A stretch of 64,000 nt of DNA from Bombus terrestris (GCF_910591885.1 NC_063275.1:19518501-19582500), one strand, 5' to 3'. Shown: positions 1 through 12,287, numbered from the stretch's first letter. The notes: generated from the sequence alone by a model not told the origin. A program made the numbers and translations.

Positions 1-1256
1 AGAGGATCCTCTGGCAAAGAGAGCGCGTTCAACGATTTTAACCTGAAAGCTTAGTTTCGCAATCTATTACACCGTGACCGGCCGTCACGTCAGCATATTT
101 TTTTCAATTTACAAGGTTGCAAGCCCCCGTGATTGCCACATAGTGAGACACGGATTGCCTCTAACCAGCTGAAACGGAGGTTAATCGAGGTAGCTCCGAC
201 CTATCCTAGCGCTCCTTGTGCTATCGCCCTGTGGCTTATAGGCTGGCAGACATCCACACGCGATAAATCCGACGTAGCACAAGCTGCCCCGTACCTCTCC
301 CGCTTTATAGCCTGTCATTTCGTCTGATAGAGCTTCGATATAGATGACAGTGGATTACACGGTCGCGATATAATACGAGGGACGTAGTACACGGGGCATC
401 GCCGGACGTTACACGAGCTAGGAATTTCTGATCCCTTGGCCGCCTGAACACGATAGTTCATTGAAAGGACTGTTTTATGCCTATCGTGGATCTGTAACGC
501 GAACGTCAGTGACCACCTTTAAAACGCGTTCCCTGAATATATTTCAAAGTTTTATCGATCTTCAAGAGGATTTGTCTGATCGAAGAGGCACTAGAAACAC
601 GGCGTGATGATGCACGTTCATTTTTATATGTTGTACGGTTGGTATTATGTGTGTCTTTGGCCATGGTGTAGAGTTTAATCGAGTGTACTTGGTAATTCTG
701 GCTTTGACACTTCTAGGCGTTTTTATCGACGATTTATTAAGCATTCTTTTGTATGACGTATGTGGTTTATGTATGGTATTGAATATATTTCTGATTTACG
801 AGCATAAGTAATATATGTAAGTTAGTTCATAACTGAGATCAACAGATAGGCTATAGCAAGGTTAGTGTTTAAAAGTATCTATTTTTGAAATCGTGTGACA
901 AATGAGGCATTTAATCAGACTGCGATCTATTATACGCAAGGTAGAACTGTTTCTTACTTAAACCGTCGCGAATAATATTTTCTTCGTGCATTCGTCGACG
1001 CAATTACACGGAAAATTCCCGAAATTTAAATTTACTTGATATTCTATAAAGATTAGAACAATTAGCGTCATTTTGAATTTCAAGAGTTTGTCTCGAGAAC
1101 ATCGCCCTCGATCACACCATTGTCCGAAATGAATAACATCGTAGATTTTGAGGTTTCGAGGGGTTTTCACTTTGTAGGAAGAAATTTTTTTTTTTTTTTT
1201 TTTGAAGATATAGAAGTTGAAAAATTGAATTTTAGCTACGATAAGCAAATTCTCAG
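1..1256. other. Noncoding stretch, no gene seen
   Basis: The first ~450 bases are GC-moderate and rich in CpG; the rest is AT-rich. A run of 19 T lies at 1185-1203. No ORF with a convincing codon pattern was found. The sequence just before 1257 ends in a possible splice acceptor (AG at 1255-1256). Confidence 0.6.
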
Positions 1257-1506
1257 ACCACTGTGCGTCGCGTCATGAAGAAGTGGAAGAACAACGAGAC
1301 GGGGTGTTGTGCCCTCGTCGGTGCCGGGTCACAGCAATCCCTTTGCACTTGGTACACCGACCGATTCATCTTGCGAGATAGTATCGTGGACAGTAGGCAG
1401 ACGTTGGAGGATGCTTGGAACGGGCTGCATCAGCGACAGATGAAGGTGTACCTGGGCCGATGTTCGATGCCATCGAGTTACAAGCGCGCATCAAAGCGAG
1501 ACTCGC
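1257..1506 (+). CDS. Candidate internal coding exon, unrecognised
   Basis: An open frame runs from a possible acceptor (TTCTCAG, AG at 1255-1256) to a possible donor (CGC|GTAAAT, GT at 1507-1508). It has an internal ATG at 1275 followed by MKKWKNNETGCC. My hand count over 78 codons from that ATG gives about 69% G+C at third positions against about 48% at positions one and two, a bias typical of coding DNA. The frame stays open to 1727, but after ~1510 it turns into a pyrimidine-rich stretch that reads as Phe/Ser/Leu and looks noncoding. The peptide has no motif I recognise; it has several Cys and Trp residues and a basic Lys/Arg/Ser-rich end. It could instead be the start of a small gene at 1275, or a conserved island open by chance. 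The acceptor has a weak pyrimidine tract, which lowers confidence. Confidence 0.33.
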
Positions 1507-4500
1507 GTAAATCCTCTGCTTCCCCGACAGTTTTTTCTTTCTTTCTTCGCATTTTTTCGCGGCCCTTTTACGGTTGTTGCGATGGCGCATTGTCAGAGAA
1601 TTTGCAGCGACAGGTGCTGCTTCTACTTTTTGTACTCTCTTATTCACTGCGACGCTTCTTCTCCTTGTTCTCATTTGTGTTTTACTCGCGTATCGTGCGC
1701 GCAATAGCAGCGAAGGTCGTTTGTTGAAAGTGGTTTCGTGTGATCGGCAACGGTGTTACGGTATTGCGTTACTTGTGGATCTTCGTGGTTTAATCGGATA
1801 CTCGTGGTTTAATCATACATCGTGATACTCGATTGAACTAGCGTTTTAGAGGATCAGGCGAAATGAACGAGCAGGTTGCCACACGTGAAATGTTACATTT
1901 TTAAGACTTACACTTCACTGAATCCTAAGAACGATACGTGTATGTACAGCCTCGTTCATAAATATTAAGAAACTCGTGAAAACTTAAGTTGGACTGAAAA
2001 GTCATAAGGAAATTGTTAAAACGTTCGAGAATTGTTATCTTTTTTTAAATGTTAAACCGTACAGACATATAATTATTATAATTCCCAAATACATCTCTGT
2101 TACGATACGTTTCAAAGTAGCTTTTGAAAATCTAATCATTACATCCTCGATCTTTATGCAAGTGTATTCAGAACCACTTTTTGTTGCCTCGATCGGCACC
2201 AATCTGATCGTTACATATTAATACGATCGTGCAGCCTTGGTACAGCGAAAAATGGCCTCGCGACATGACGCAAATCCCTCGGCGCGTTTAATTATGCACG
2301 GCGAACAAAGCGCATCCGCATTGCTGAAGCGTTAGAAGGGTAACGCAAGCGATTCGACGACGTCGGATATTCTATCGGGGACGCGGCGGATAGATTTAGT
2401 GGGCTCGCTGGATGTGTGTATTACAATTAGTAATTACACCGCGGATCGAGCGTACGCGCCGTGAAAAGCAGCGTGGGCGCACTGAACGTGAGCGAGCGGA
2501 CGAAACGAAAGAGGAAAAGAGAGAGATCGTTTGGGTTCGATCGTAAGTTCAATCGTCCCGGGAATATCGTGGCATCCTGAGAAAAGAGAGGACCCCGAAG
2601 AAATGTCACGCAGCCGGGGAAAGTCCGCGTGTGAAATCAACGTGAATGTTCTCACGCAGCGTGAAACCGAACGTTTACCCGCGTAAATTTTTTCCAGTTC
2701 TTCTGGATAATCGATAAATTCTAAGGTTCGCGACATTGTTCGTGAGTGTATTTTCGACGATTGCTGATGATGGGTTTACTTGCAGACAAAATCACATGAT
2801 ATAGGTATAAGACTTCATACAAATTAACTTAATTACTGTGTTATGTACTGCACCATGAATTATGTTATAGGTGCGTAGAATTTGTAAATATCTGATTAAA
2901 GTATTATAAGTCATAAGTTCTTTTTGCATTAGGAATTTTTTATTTATTCTCTAACAGGAACAGGTATATATCAAATATTATACATTGATGCGCGATACTT
3001 ATCATTTGCGAACTTAATCATTTGCGAACATTGAAAAATATATTTTGAATATCAAACGTGATTTTCTGTTTCGAAAATAACACTTGACGATACGGTGTTG
3101 TATTGGACTGCTGATATGATAATACATGTACAGGTACAATTGGCTATAAAAAATATGATTCGTTCTATAACTCAGTATAAAAGGTTTTAGCAATATCTTA
3201 TTTTTTGCAACGTCTCTTATACCAGTTTCTATTAAGAAAGATATACTTTTGATATGATAAAAGACGCTTCTCTGTTTCTTGACTGACATTTTACTACGCG
3301 AAATTAATTAATAAACGGTAAAGCGAGTAAGGCTTTAATTATATCTTATTTCCGCGGTACCTATTATCAAGTAATAATAGTAGAATGAATGATTCCTTTT
3401 AATTATGGCGAGAAGAAGTCAACCCACTCGTGTCAAACTATGAATACGAACAGACTATAAACATTGTATCTTTACGACTTCTCAATTTGAATATCAAATG
3501 TGGGTGATAAATAATAATTGTAATGTTTCCAGGGCTTTATTATCCTTAGGATTATTTTCCTTCTTGATAGAATCTATTATAAATATCACGTATCTTCTAG
3601 TATCAATCAATATCTCTCTATATCGTTTCATATAGCTATCCTTTTAGGTCATGAAAATTATTACCGTATCAGAATTGTCTGAAAGCCTTGTCAAAGATTA
3701 ATAGAGTCTTATGATTCTGTAATATAAAATCTGTTACAATAGATTACAGCATTTGGTGGATATTTCATTTTATTTCTTTCCATGAATATTTTTCACATTT
3801 TTTAACCTATTAAAAGCCAACGTTATGTTGCTGCAAAATTTACTTCGCATTTTTATCGATCAATTTATATGATCGAATTATGTTTTTTAAGATTTTGCCA
3901 AGGGTTCGCTTAATACAGCATAATAATATTTTCCATCACTGGTTTTTCCACTTAGATTTTAAAATTCTACGAAATTTAAAGAAATTAATGTATTTATGAT
4001 ATTGTGCAAAACCATTGTCATTATACATATAAAGAAAAACAATATGTATATACAAATATAATTTATATATAGATTTATCAATAATAATATTTCACAAATT
4101 TTACATATTGTTCATAAATATCATTAAAAGTATATTTATAACATCACCTTACTATGTATAAAGCTCTTACTATGTTTTAACAATTCTTCTCTACCTAATA
4201 GCCTAACTTCTCGCACGATCATTATTATTTCATTGAATATTAATCTTGCTTTATCATTCGAGAAGTATCCAAAGAGATTTCCACCAGAAAATAAACGACG
4301 AATTAAAACCCACGTCATTGGACGAATGACGGTACGTGCGTAGACAACGCAGAACGCGGAGGTACAGGCGCAAGATCAATTAGCAATTAAGGAGCCGGGT
4401 GACATGATCATTAGTCTATCTGTAGAGAGAAGTGGGGTTCCATGCTAATGGGCGCCATTGGCGAACGGACGTCGAGCGTAACACAGCTACTCTACCTCTG

Positions 4501-4766
4501 GAATGGGCACCGATACATGCATTAAAGCTCAGGATGCTCGGCGCTAATGAACAATCATCGCTACTACTCGCTGTCGAAAGCTCACTCGGCCTTCGATAAA
4601 GCATTCTGTCCGAGAACCAGACAATGATACCACATCAACATACGGGGTGGTACTAAAGAGAATCTACACGTCTCGTTCCTCTGATGCGAATTTCTTTACT
4701 GATTAATCACTTTTGTGGAAAATTTTATGGTACATATGGTATTCTTCATTTCTATTATATCATTAG
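1507..4766. other. Noncoding stretch with one CpG-rich island
   Basis: A pyrimidine-rich patch lies around 1530-1570. A CpG-rich island spans roughly 2230-2720; a minus-strand frame of about 100 codons (2434-2736) lies inside it, begins MSRTLEFIDYPEELEKIYAG and then reads as Ser/Arg-rich filler, so I do not call a gene. From 2770 to 4130 the DNA is very AT-rich with no supported feature. A second, weaker GC-richer patch is at 4320-4680. Confidence 0.55.
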
Positions 4767-4768
4767 TA

Positions 4769-4985
4769 TTAGATTGTCCGAAAAGTGTCGTTCTTTAGAT
4801 GCAAACGTGTTTTTTACAATAGTGCACCTTTATACAAACGTGAAACCAAGTCTGTGAAATGTCGCGGTGTTTATCTCAACAGAACAAAATGGATCGTACG
4901 TAATTGGACAAAATAATATTTAACAAAAAACGTTATGCGTCTATTATTTCCTTATAAAACGAAAGAAACTTTTCGGACAACCTAA
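4769..4985. mobile_element. Mariner-type MITE, 217 bp, with TA target duplication
   Basis: The element starts with TTAGATTGTCCGAAAAGT (4769-4786) and ends with the inverted form of TTAGGTTGTCCGAAAAGT (4968-4985): 18-bp terminal inverted repeats with one mismatch. It is flanked by TA dinucleotides at 4767-4768 and 4986-4987, the target duplication of Tc1/mariner transposases. At 217 bp it cannot encode a transposase and has no ORF of note, so it is a non-autonomous copy that would depend on a transposase made elsewhere. The near-identical termini suggest insertion that is not ancient. The family assignment rests on the terminal motif and the TA site. Confidence 0.88.
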
Positions 4986-5034
4986 TATTATATGTATCGG
5001 CATTATAAGTATTTTGTGGAATATGGAAACAGTG

Positions 5035-5300
5035 GAGAGATTCGTTGGAATAGGCTTCCTATTCTTTGATAATTTTTAATTTTGAAATTTAGGATAGGAT
5101 TTTCTGCTTTAGTCGTCACTACTGTGAGTGTTTTACGCGATATTAAATTCGAGAAGAGGCTCGTTGGAAATTCATAGTATGAAATTTGGAATAGGTTCTT
5201 CGTTGCTTGATAATCTTGACAGAAATTCTGTGGAGCATATCTTTTATCCGAATTATTTACTATGAGTGTTCCGTGGTATTTGAACATTCTGTGTTTCTAG
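5035..5300. repeat. Diverged tandem duplication, offset ~139 bp
   Basis: Two degenerate copies lie head to tail directly after the MITE. Matched blocks are GGAATAGGCTTCCTATTC (from 5047) with GGAATAGGTTCTTCGTTG (from 5188), and ACTACTGTGAGTGTT (5118-5132) with TTTACTATGAGTGTT (5256-5270), giving offsets near 138-141. A further block (GATTCGTTGGA / GGCTCGTTGGA) sits at a shorter offset, so there is an indel between the copies. No coding pattern is seen. Confidence 0.6.
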
Positions 5301-7140
5301 AAACAGCTTTTTTTAAATATATTTCATTCGTTCCTTGTGCTCCTAATGTACTGTTTCAGGATGCGTGTAAAATCTCTGCTGTTACTTTTAGGTCAACTAG
5401 AGTTGAAATTACCTACAAGTGTTTATCGAAAAATAACTAGTCTATTCACGTGCCGATAACTTTTATGAAGGAGACAAATTGTTTTCTAAATTTGCATGCA
5501 AAAAGGTGTGAAAGTAATTCCAATCCTAATAGAATCTATCTAGGATAAAAACATAAAAAACATAGACTATCGTAAATGTTACTGATAGGTTGTTTAACCT
5601 AAGATTATGAAGTGTCTGTAGAATTAGTTTAGTATAACATTTTCCCAGCCTGTTCAATGTACAGTTTGATTTATGATCACCTAGTTTTGGCAAGAGTAAA
5701 TGTGAGCACATATTTGTATGTATAAATAAAACACTTTACATTTTCTTCGTTTAAACATATCGTAAACTTAATCTTACCTTGTGATTATATATCTAATCTC
5801 AAAGTCTTCCTAATACTCAAAATTCTTGAAACATATACTTGTGGCTTTTCTTATGCTCTAAATATCGATACGTCCACGTACATAAATCAAAATTACGAAC
5901 GATAGCAGTAAACCATCTACCACCTTGACAGCTTTAACTTTTCTTTAATAATCTCAACAATCAATAACGTTCCGTCCCACGTTAAGTTATTTAGCTGCCT
6001 CTTACGACACATGACGAGATCAAAGAAGTTTATCAATAGTTCAACAATTCTCAAACAATTTTATAACACATTGCAAATTAAATACACCGGGAAAGGATAC
6101 ACCACTTCCTTCAGAAACCCACAGAAAACAACACTTTCACCTCACCGCGTATATCCGACCACAGTCCGGTACGATCAAACGGTTACGTGTAGCGGGTGAT
6201 CAGTGACAGTGTCGCGATCGCCACCAAAGAAAACATCCCCATGTAGCGTATGCACAACTAGCTTGGAACACGAAGTTCGTCGCTTGCACACGGAAGCGGG
6301 TAAAAGCACGAGCACCGAGAAAACGACAAAGATAGAGGGACAAAGAATAATCGATTGATCGGCACATGGATATCGTGGAAATCGTTAAACTGGCCGCGAA
6401 TGATTCCACTGTACGATCACCCTCGATGTTCATTCGCCACTCACTTTACCTTGCCTCATCCTTCCTATCTCTAGCAGCCGCATGCCCCGTTCTTTCTTTC
6501 TTTCTACGACGTTATACTTTATCGATCGTTAGGTACGACATTGCTCTGCCGTGCTTCGTTAAGCGCGAAACGTAAACGTCAACCTAACGACCGGTGGCAG
6601 CCGCTTTAGCTTTTTCCAGCCGCGGTCCGGCTCGTAGGGTCGCCCACAGTGGAGGTCGCGTGGACTTTCTTACGACGACGTATCGATGCACCACGGCAGA
6701 CGTCGCCCAACCTTTTTACGGTTCCAGCCGGTTTCCTAGTGGGAGTCGATAGCTGTACACGGACAACGAAAGAAAGAGAAAGAGAGACAGGGGTTAACGA
6801 TAGACGCGAGAGGGTTGGGCGCGGGGTGAACGTCGCTAAATTGGTTCCCATCACCGGTGGAGATTTGTAGACGGGAAGAAGCTTTACTTTTGGATGTTAA
6901 TGGCGTTGCGTGGGTCGCTCGCGATCCTCGGCGACTAGCCGCGCGCCTTTAACGTGGCAAAATAATTCTTCCTAGCACAGCAGTAAAACTTCGACGTTGC
7001 CTGTAGAGGTATATAGCGAGGATTTTACTCGAAGGGAAAGGCTACAGAAAGGAATTACCTGGAATTTGAATAATTGAATTTGTAAAGGATTAGGTGCAGT
7101 TAAAATTAAAGTAGTTGATTACTGATGTAGTACGATAAGA
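5301..7140. other. Noncoding stretch with a CpG-rich island
   Basis: AT-rich to about 6170, then a CpG-rich island at roughly 6180-6960. The island has overlapping open frames on both strands, which is expected from its base composition, and a GA-repeat tract at 6768-6789. No exon with splice sites or codon bias could be supported. It may be a regulatory element. Confidence 0.5.
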
Positions 7141-7352
7141 GACAGAGTTACACAGTAGTAGTGACAGACATTGTCAGGCATTTCGAATTTGGAAGATTGT
7201 ACTTGTAAATTTTTATTTACGAGGTTTGTATCGATATAGGATTTTATCGTTGAAGTTTAGTATTAGTATTAGATGGGAGATAGAGCTACAGTAGAAGTGG
7301 CATTGTCAGACACTGCGAGTGTAGGAGGTTCTACTCGTGAATTTTTTATCAG
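7141..7352. repeat. Diverged tandem duplication, offset ~138 bp
   Basis: The block starting GACAGAGTTACACAGTAG (7141) is repeated as GATAGAGCTACAGTAG at 7279, followed in both copies by CATTGTCAGRCA and then by TACTTGTAAATTTTTA / TACTCGTGAATTTTTTA. Several substitutions and small gaps show that the duplication is old. No ORF is associated. Confidence 0.65.
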
Positions 7353-8373
7353 AAGTTGTTGTAACGTAAGTACTTCCCAAGTGTTGGTTTTATTATACAT
7401 AGGTGTTTATAAATAAAATAACCTGCTGTTCAAGATCGATAGGATAATAAGATCGCAGTTTGAAACACTAAATATGGAAGAATTTTTTATTACGATTAAC
7501 ACATTCGTTTAACACATACATAAACAACGTAATTTTTTCCAAACATATTAAAACCATTCAAACGATTAATTAAAATTATGTATATAGTTATAAAATAGTA
7601 ATAATAATATTATAACAGGGTCATTAAAATAATCAATTCTTAGTTTATTGTAGCAATTTTATAGATTTACGACACTTCAAAGGATTTTAACGATTTTTTG
7701 TAAAGCATACGAATAATTTTGTTATGATATATAATATAATATCCGATCCAAACAAATCATCAACATCAGTTATCAAGTAAAGAATATATCGAACAGAAAT
7801 TTCATAAAACCCCACGTATCACGCACGATCGACGAGTTTGTTAGATATCTCGAAAAGATGCGTGGTAGTTAATTATCCTTAATTACATCAGCACAAGCTA
7901 AGCTCACGAACACCTTGGGCAAGCACCATAGCTAACAGAATTTGCAAGGAGTTTTCGTTCGCTCTTTCATGCGTCTATGTCGGCCATCAAGCATCCAAGA
8001 GGTAACGTGACGAATGGCTATTAATCATTTTGCTAGTAGAGTTAACATGAGTAATAGCCATTGATAATATGAGCTACCATGTAGAATCGGCCCAGTGAAA
8101 TTTTTCGAGGTTACATATTCATACAGGATACGTGAGTAAGCTAAAACCTTGTTCACAGTGTCGTAAAATCGATTAATCTATTCGATACCAGTTTAGCAGG
8201 TCGCTGATTGAAAAGAACTTAAATTTTTCCCACGTTTAATGTCGTTTCGTTGCAATTTCGATCTAGCGAAATTATTTTAATGAGAAAATATTTACGTATG
8301 TACATACACGCCTGCTTATTAACGCAGATATTGATATAAAATATGTAAGGGACAAGGTAATATCAGTGCGTAG
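7353..8373. other. AT-rich noncoding stretch
   Basis: Very AT-rich from 7380 to about 7800, with a slightly more balanced patch at 7800-8110. I see no gene, repeat or RNA structure here. Confidence 0.6.
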
Positions 8374-8640
8374 TTGACAAGCTATGTTGATTAATTTCAT
8401 AAATTAAAAAGTACAAGAAAGTAATAACGATTGAAAGTAATAATTATCTGCTGAAATTTTCCTCGGAATTTACCATTAGAGATGTTTATAATAATGAATC
8501 GCTTGACAAGCGATGTTGATCAACTTCATAAATTAAAAAGTAAGTGACAGTAATGGTATTACAGAGTAAAATTGCCTATAGTATTATTCAAAATTGTCCA
8601 TGAAATTTACGGTTATTTGTGTTATCTTCTTAGGATAAAT
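8374..8640. repeat. Diverged tandem duplication, offset 129-137 bp
   Basis: TTGACAAGCTATGTTGAT (8374) recurs as TTGACAAGCGATGTTGAT (8503), followed in both copies by a shared block ending CATAAATTAAAAAGTA. Further along, GGAATTTACCATTA (8465) matches GAAATTTACGGTTA (8602), so the offset grows from 129 to 137 through a small indel. This is the third such duplication within 3.6 kb. Confidence 0.72.
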
Positions 8641-8879
8641 AAATTTATGGATAAATTTATTAGTCGTTTGTTCCTCGAAGAGTCGAACGCTAATTACGTA
8701 TCTGGGCAATGAAATTGAGAAATTTAGTGAAAGCAAAGTTAATTAGTTTGGCTTTCGGCAGACACGTACTTGATAATATTCACATAAATTGCCTTGGTTA
8801 AACTAAGTATTGCGCTTGACGTCATTAAATTTTTAATTGGACATTGCTTTGCTTTTTATTGCAAATTTTTATTTTCCAG

Positions 8880-9000
8880 ATTGTTATCGCTACCATCAAT
8901 TAGGCTCTATCGACATTATCAAGAAGAAATGATAAATGATTATCTTCGGTCGAATAAAAAAATTGATGAAGTTTTTCAAATCAATTTAGACAATACTTAA
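8880..9000 (+). CDS. Candidate terminal coding exon, unrecognised
   Basis: A strong acceptor (long T-rich tract ending TTTTCCAG, AG at 8878-8879) is followed by 39 codons ending in TAA at 8998-9000. The first base completes a split codon (intron phase 2), and the peptide then reads LLSLPSIRLYRHYQEEMIND and continues hydrophilic, rich in Asn, Asp, Lys and Glu. Base content falls from position one (~41% G+C by hand count) to positions two and three (~21-23%), as in AT-rich coding genes. Against it, the exon is short, no clear AATAAA lies within 150 bases downstream (only TATAAA near 9123), and no upstream partner exon was found. The frame is open upstream to 8794 through the pyrimidine tract. 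No family is recognised. Confidence 0.3.
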
Positions 9001-11486
9001 CTATTAACTAATAACTGAAGAACTAAATTATTTATCGAAAGCTTTTGCTAAGGTCCACCGTTGACTATATTTAATGTCCTTATTACTGCGGAACAAGAAT
9101 TTCTTATTGATATCACTCTATGTATAAAAGCAAGATATTTTCCAAGTAAAACGATACTGTGATTGCCATAGAATAATGTTCATAGAACCGATTGAACTAC
9201 CTACGATATGTACATACGTATTCGTATACCAAAAGAGTAAAAACTGTGAACTTCCTAAAAAAAATAAAAAACACTCGAGAGTACGCACTTTGTACGCGAT
9301 AATACAGCATATAATGTAAAGTAAATATACTTAACAGAAGCCCAATTCTTCGACGCGTATTATTAAAAGTCCACCAAACTAGGCTCACTTCCACAATAAT
9401 TATTTCTATCGATGTCTTTCACGATTCATTTCGGTCTCGAAGCTACCCGCATAGTGCATCCCTATACTCTCATCGAACAACACACTTCAACTATTAATCT
9501 CTGCGGAACAAGATGAAATTAAATCACACCGGCCGCGGGCGTCGTTCTCGAGCACTCGTTCCTCTAATCATGTGGGTGCAGGCACTGTGCCATGCCACGT
9601 ACTTCCAATTTCCATCGTCCAGTTTCTACTTCCGTGACCCGTGCCACCGTCGGTCAATTACGGCACACCGTCTGCACCGTGCTGCACTTTGCAACGCTAT
9701 TTATCAATGCCAGGAATCGCGCGTACGTGTGTTCCGCGTCTGCGCGGGTCAACAAGGATACACGATATTTTCCATAACCCTTGAACTCGGCCCAGAATAT
9801 CCGGACCAGCTGGTCGACGTGGACGTCGGTAAATCGTGTTCTTATTGGGCCAAGAAACAATTTCCGCGATAGTTGCTGTTCAGGCTCGGTCTACGCTGCT
9901 ATGGTTACGAATAGACAGTACTTACGGGTTCCCTGCTCGTGTTTTGTTTCCTTGATTTATTTATAAGTAGATCGTGGATGTTTATGCAAATTCGTGTCTT
10001 TTGTAAATTTAATTAACTCCTTCACGAACGAGGTTTACGTAACATTGCTGTTTAACGCGTTATTAAAATCCATCGAGTGCTGGCTAAAATGCGGTAGAGG
10101 ATGTTCTCCTTCTTCAACGTTTGATATTTATTTATAACATATATATTTCGCGTGTATTTTTTAATTTCTCTTGTCGGTTTTTAAGTCTTCTTAAAATTTT
10201 TAACAATTGACTTCTATATGATATGATTTAAAAGAGGAAATGTTTGAAAGTACATTACACCCTAAATAATAGTATTTAATTTATTTTGTATAATTTGTTG
10301 TACATTCAATACAATAAACGATGGATTTCTTTTTATTTCAACTATTGTCGGTGCAATAATTTTTAGCGAATGTCTTCACATTGAACGCTGAATATAGCAA
10401 ACTAAAATTCTTTTCCGGATATTTGATGTATCGTACTTATGGACTAAGCGAAAGTATTACATAATTAAACGGTAGATGTATTTCTTTTCAGTAAACAGAG
10501 TCCTAAGTGTTATTACCACAGAGATTTTCTAATATCGACAATTGATAAAAAGAAAATCTTTTTCCATAGCTGAAAAAAGATTCATTCCTGAAAGTGCCGA
10601 CGAGATGAAACCTAAATGAAGATTTATTTCACCTTCAAAATATTACAATAATTTATTTTGAGTGTTTTATATATTTTTGAATATTATATGCATTTCTTTG
10701 TAAATTAAACTCCCTATAAATGCAAAAAAGATTCATTGTCTTCTTATAAGTATTGCGAAGGTTGACGTTGAATCTGATTATTTCGTAGCGTGGTTATTTT
10801 TAAGAAATCTTTCTAGAGGTTTTTGGGATTGTTGATAATTTTATTATCGAATCGTGGGAATATTTATAGAGGTCTTTGGTGAGAATGTTAGCTAGATTCT
10901 TTGATGGAGGATACTTCAAGTAGGACGTGAGAATGTGGACTTGGTGGATTCATGTAGAGTTCTTCATGGTATTCCTAGTGGTTGGTGTTGTTCAAGATCG
11001 ATTTTATTATCTGTAATGTATGTTAGCATGTTTTGAAAATGAAGAAATATGTAATTTTTATCGTATTCGTATTAAACATGGCATTCGTAAGATGAAAGGA
11101 ATCTCGGAGTATTTAAACGCTCGTAAACTTCAAATGTGTATGCTACGAGCCACGATATGTTGAAACTATACCTTCGGTATTTAAATATTGAGATTTCAAA
11201 TAGAATTAAAATTGTTAAAAATAAATGAAATGTATTAAAATAATTACAAACAAATATAATTACGAAGTGATTTTATATCATCGATACAATTGCCAATGAA
11301 CTAACTTATACAATTATTTATAAATTATCAGTTAATATCGTTGTAAATATATTAGATGTCTCAGTTCTTTCCGATCAAACGTTGTTGGTGTATTCTATAG
11401 ATCAAGATGAGAAAAAATAGTTGTATAAACAAATGGCATTGTTATAGAGTCATAACAATAAAACGATATACGAAAGGAACACGCGT
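9001..11486. other. Noncoding stretch with one CpG-rich island
   Basis: A CpG-rich island spans about 9520-9900. It carries a 119-codon plus frame (9513-9872) and open frames on the other strand. None has splice sites or a recognisable protein, so no gene is called. The remainder is AT-rich, with TATA/T-rich microrepeats and no supported feature until the foldback arms begin near 11450. Confidence 0.55.
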
Positions 11487-11764
11487 TACTACGGTACAAA
11501 GTACGAATAGATCAGGAATATTTACATCTAGTAGTAGTCAGAAGGTATCATAACATTTTTACGACTCCAACTTCACGAGTAATAAACGAGAACTTCAAAG
11601 AGTAATAAATTCAATTCTTTTTTTGCCGCTGCCAGTCTTGTATCGCCAAGAATTCTGAACATTTTGAAATGGAGTTGTAGTTGGAGTTGTAAAAATATTA
11701 TGACATCTTCTGACTAGTACTAGATATAACTATTCCTAATCTATTCGTACTTTGAACCGTAGTA
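11487..11764. repeat. Long imperfect inverted repeat (foldback), 86-base arms
   Basis: The left arm (11487-11572) starts TACTACGGTACAAAGTACG; the right arm (11679-11764) is its reverse complement with 9 differences in 86 positions and no gaps, around a 106-base spacer. A weaker extension outside the main stem pairs roughly 11452-11476 with 11793-11819 (AACAATAAA and ATATACGAAA blocks) after a gap in register, so the original structure may have reached about 370 bp. An RNA across it would form a long hairpin. It could be a foldback or MITE-like element with long terminal repeats, an inverted duplication, or a hairpin RNA locus. I found no obvious target duplication and no coding content. Confidence 0.85.
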
Positions 11765-12287
11765 CCACAAATTCGTATTATACACATCACATTTCGTATA
11801 TTGGTTTTTCTTTATTATAACTTTTTACTGCTTCCAATGACACGTGTTTGTACGACATTTTTCCCTTATCTTGGTCAGTGGAATGCGCTGATAACGTTTG
11901 ATCGAAAAAAAGGAATTTCTAGCATTGTATACATTTTGATAAACATTAGTAGCAAACAATATAAAAAGGAGTACATTTTTCCATACATTCAGGTGACATT
12001 AATTAACCTTTAATTCTAATACGAAACAAATAATGTATGCATCGATATAGTATAATACATAAATAATATATAAAATATACTTCGTAAATTAGTTATAAAT
12101 GTTTCAAACCACAAACGATTCGGTTGCGTTTTACGTTTTTCCATAATAACTCCCCTAACTACAAGCTATAGCATAAAACTTCCACGTAACATGTAACTAA
12201 GATAAACCTCTATGACATAAGACTTTCCTACATTCTATCTAATAATAAATCCACGTTTCATCGTTCCATCTAATAAACTCAGGAGGC

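Noticed and set aside
9513..9872. 119-codon plus ORF in a CpG-rich island
   Set aside because: Other frames on both strands are open over the same bases; no codon bias or splice sites.
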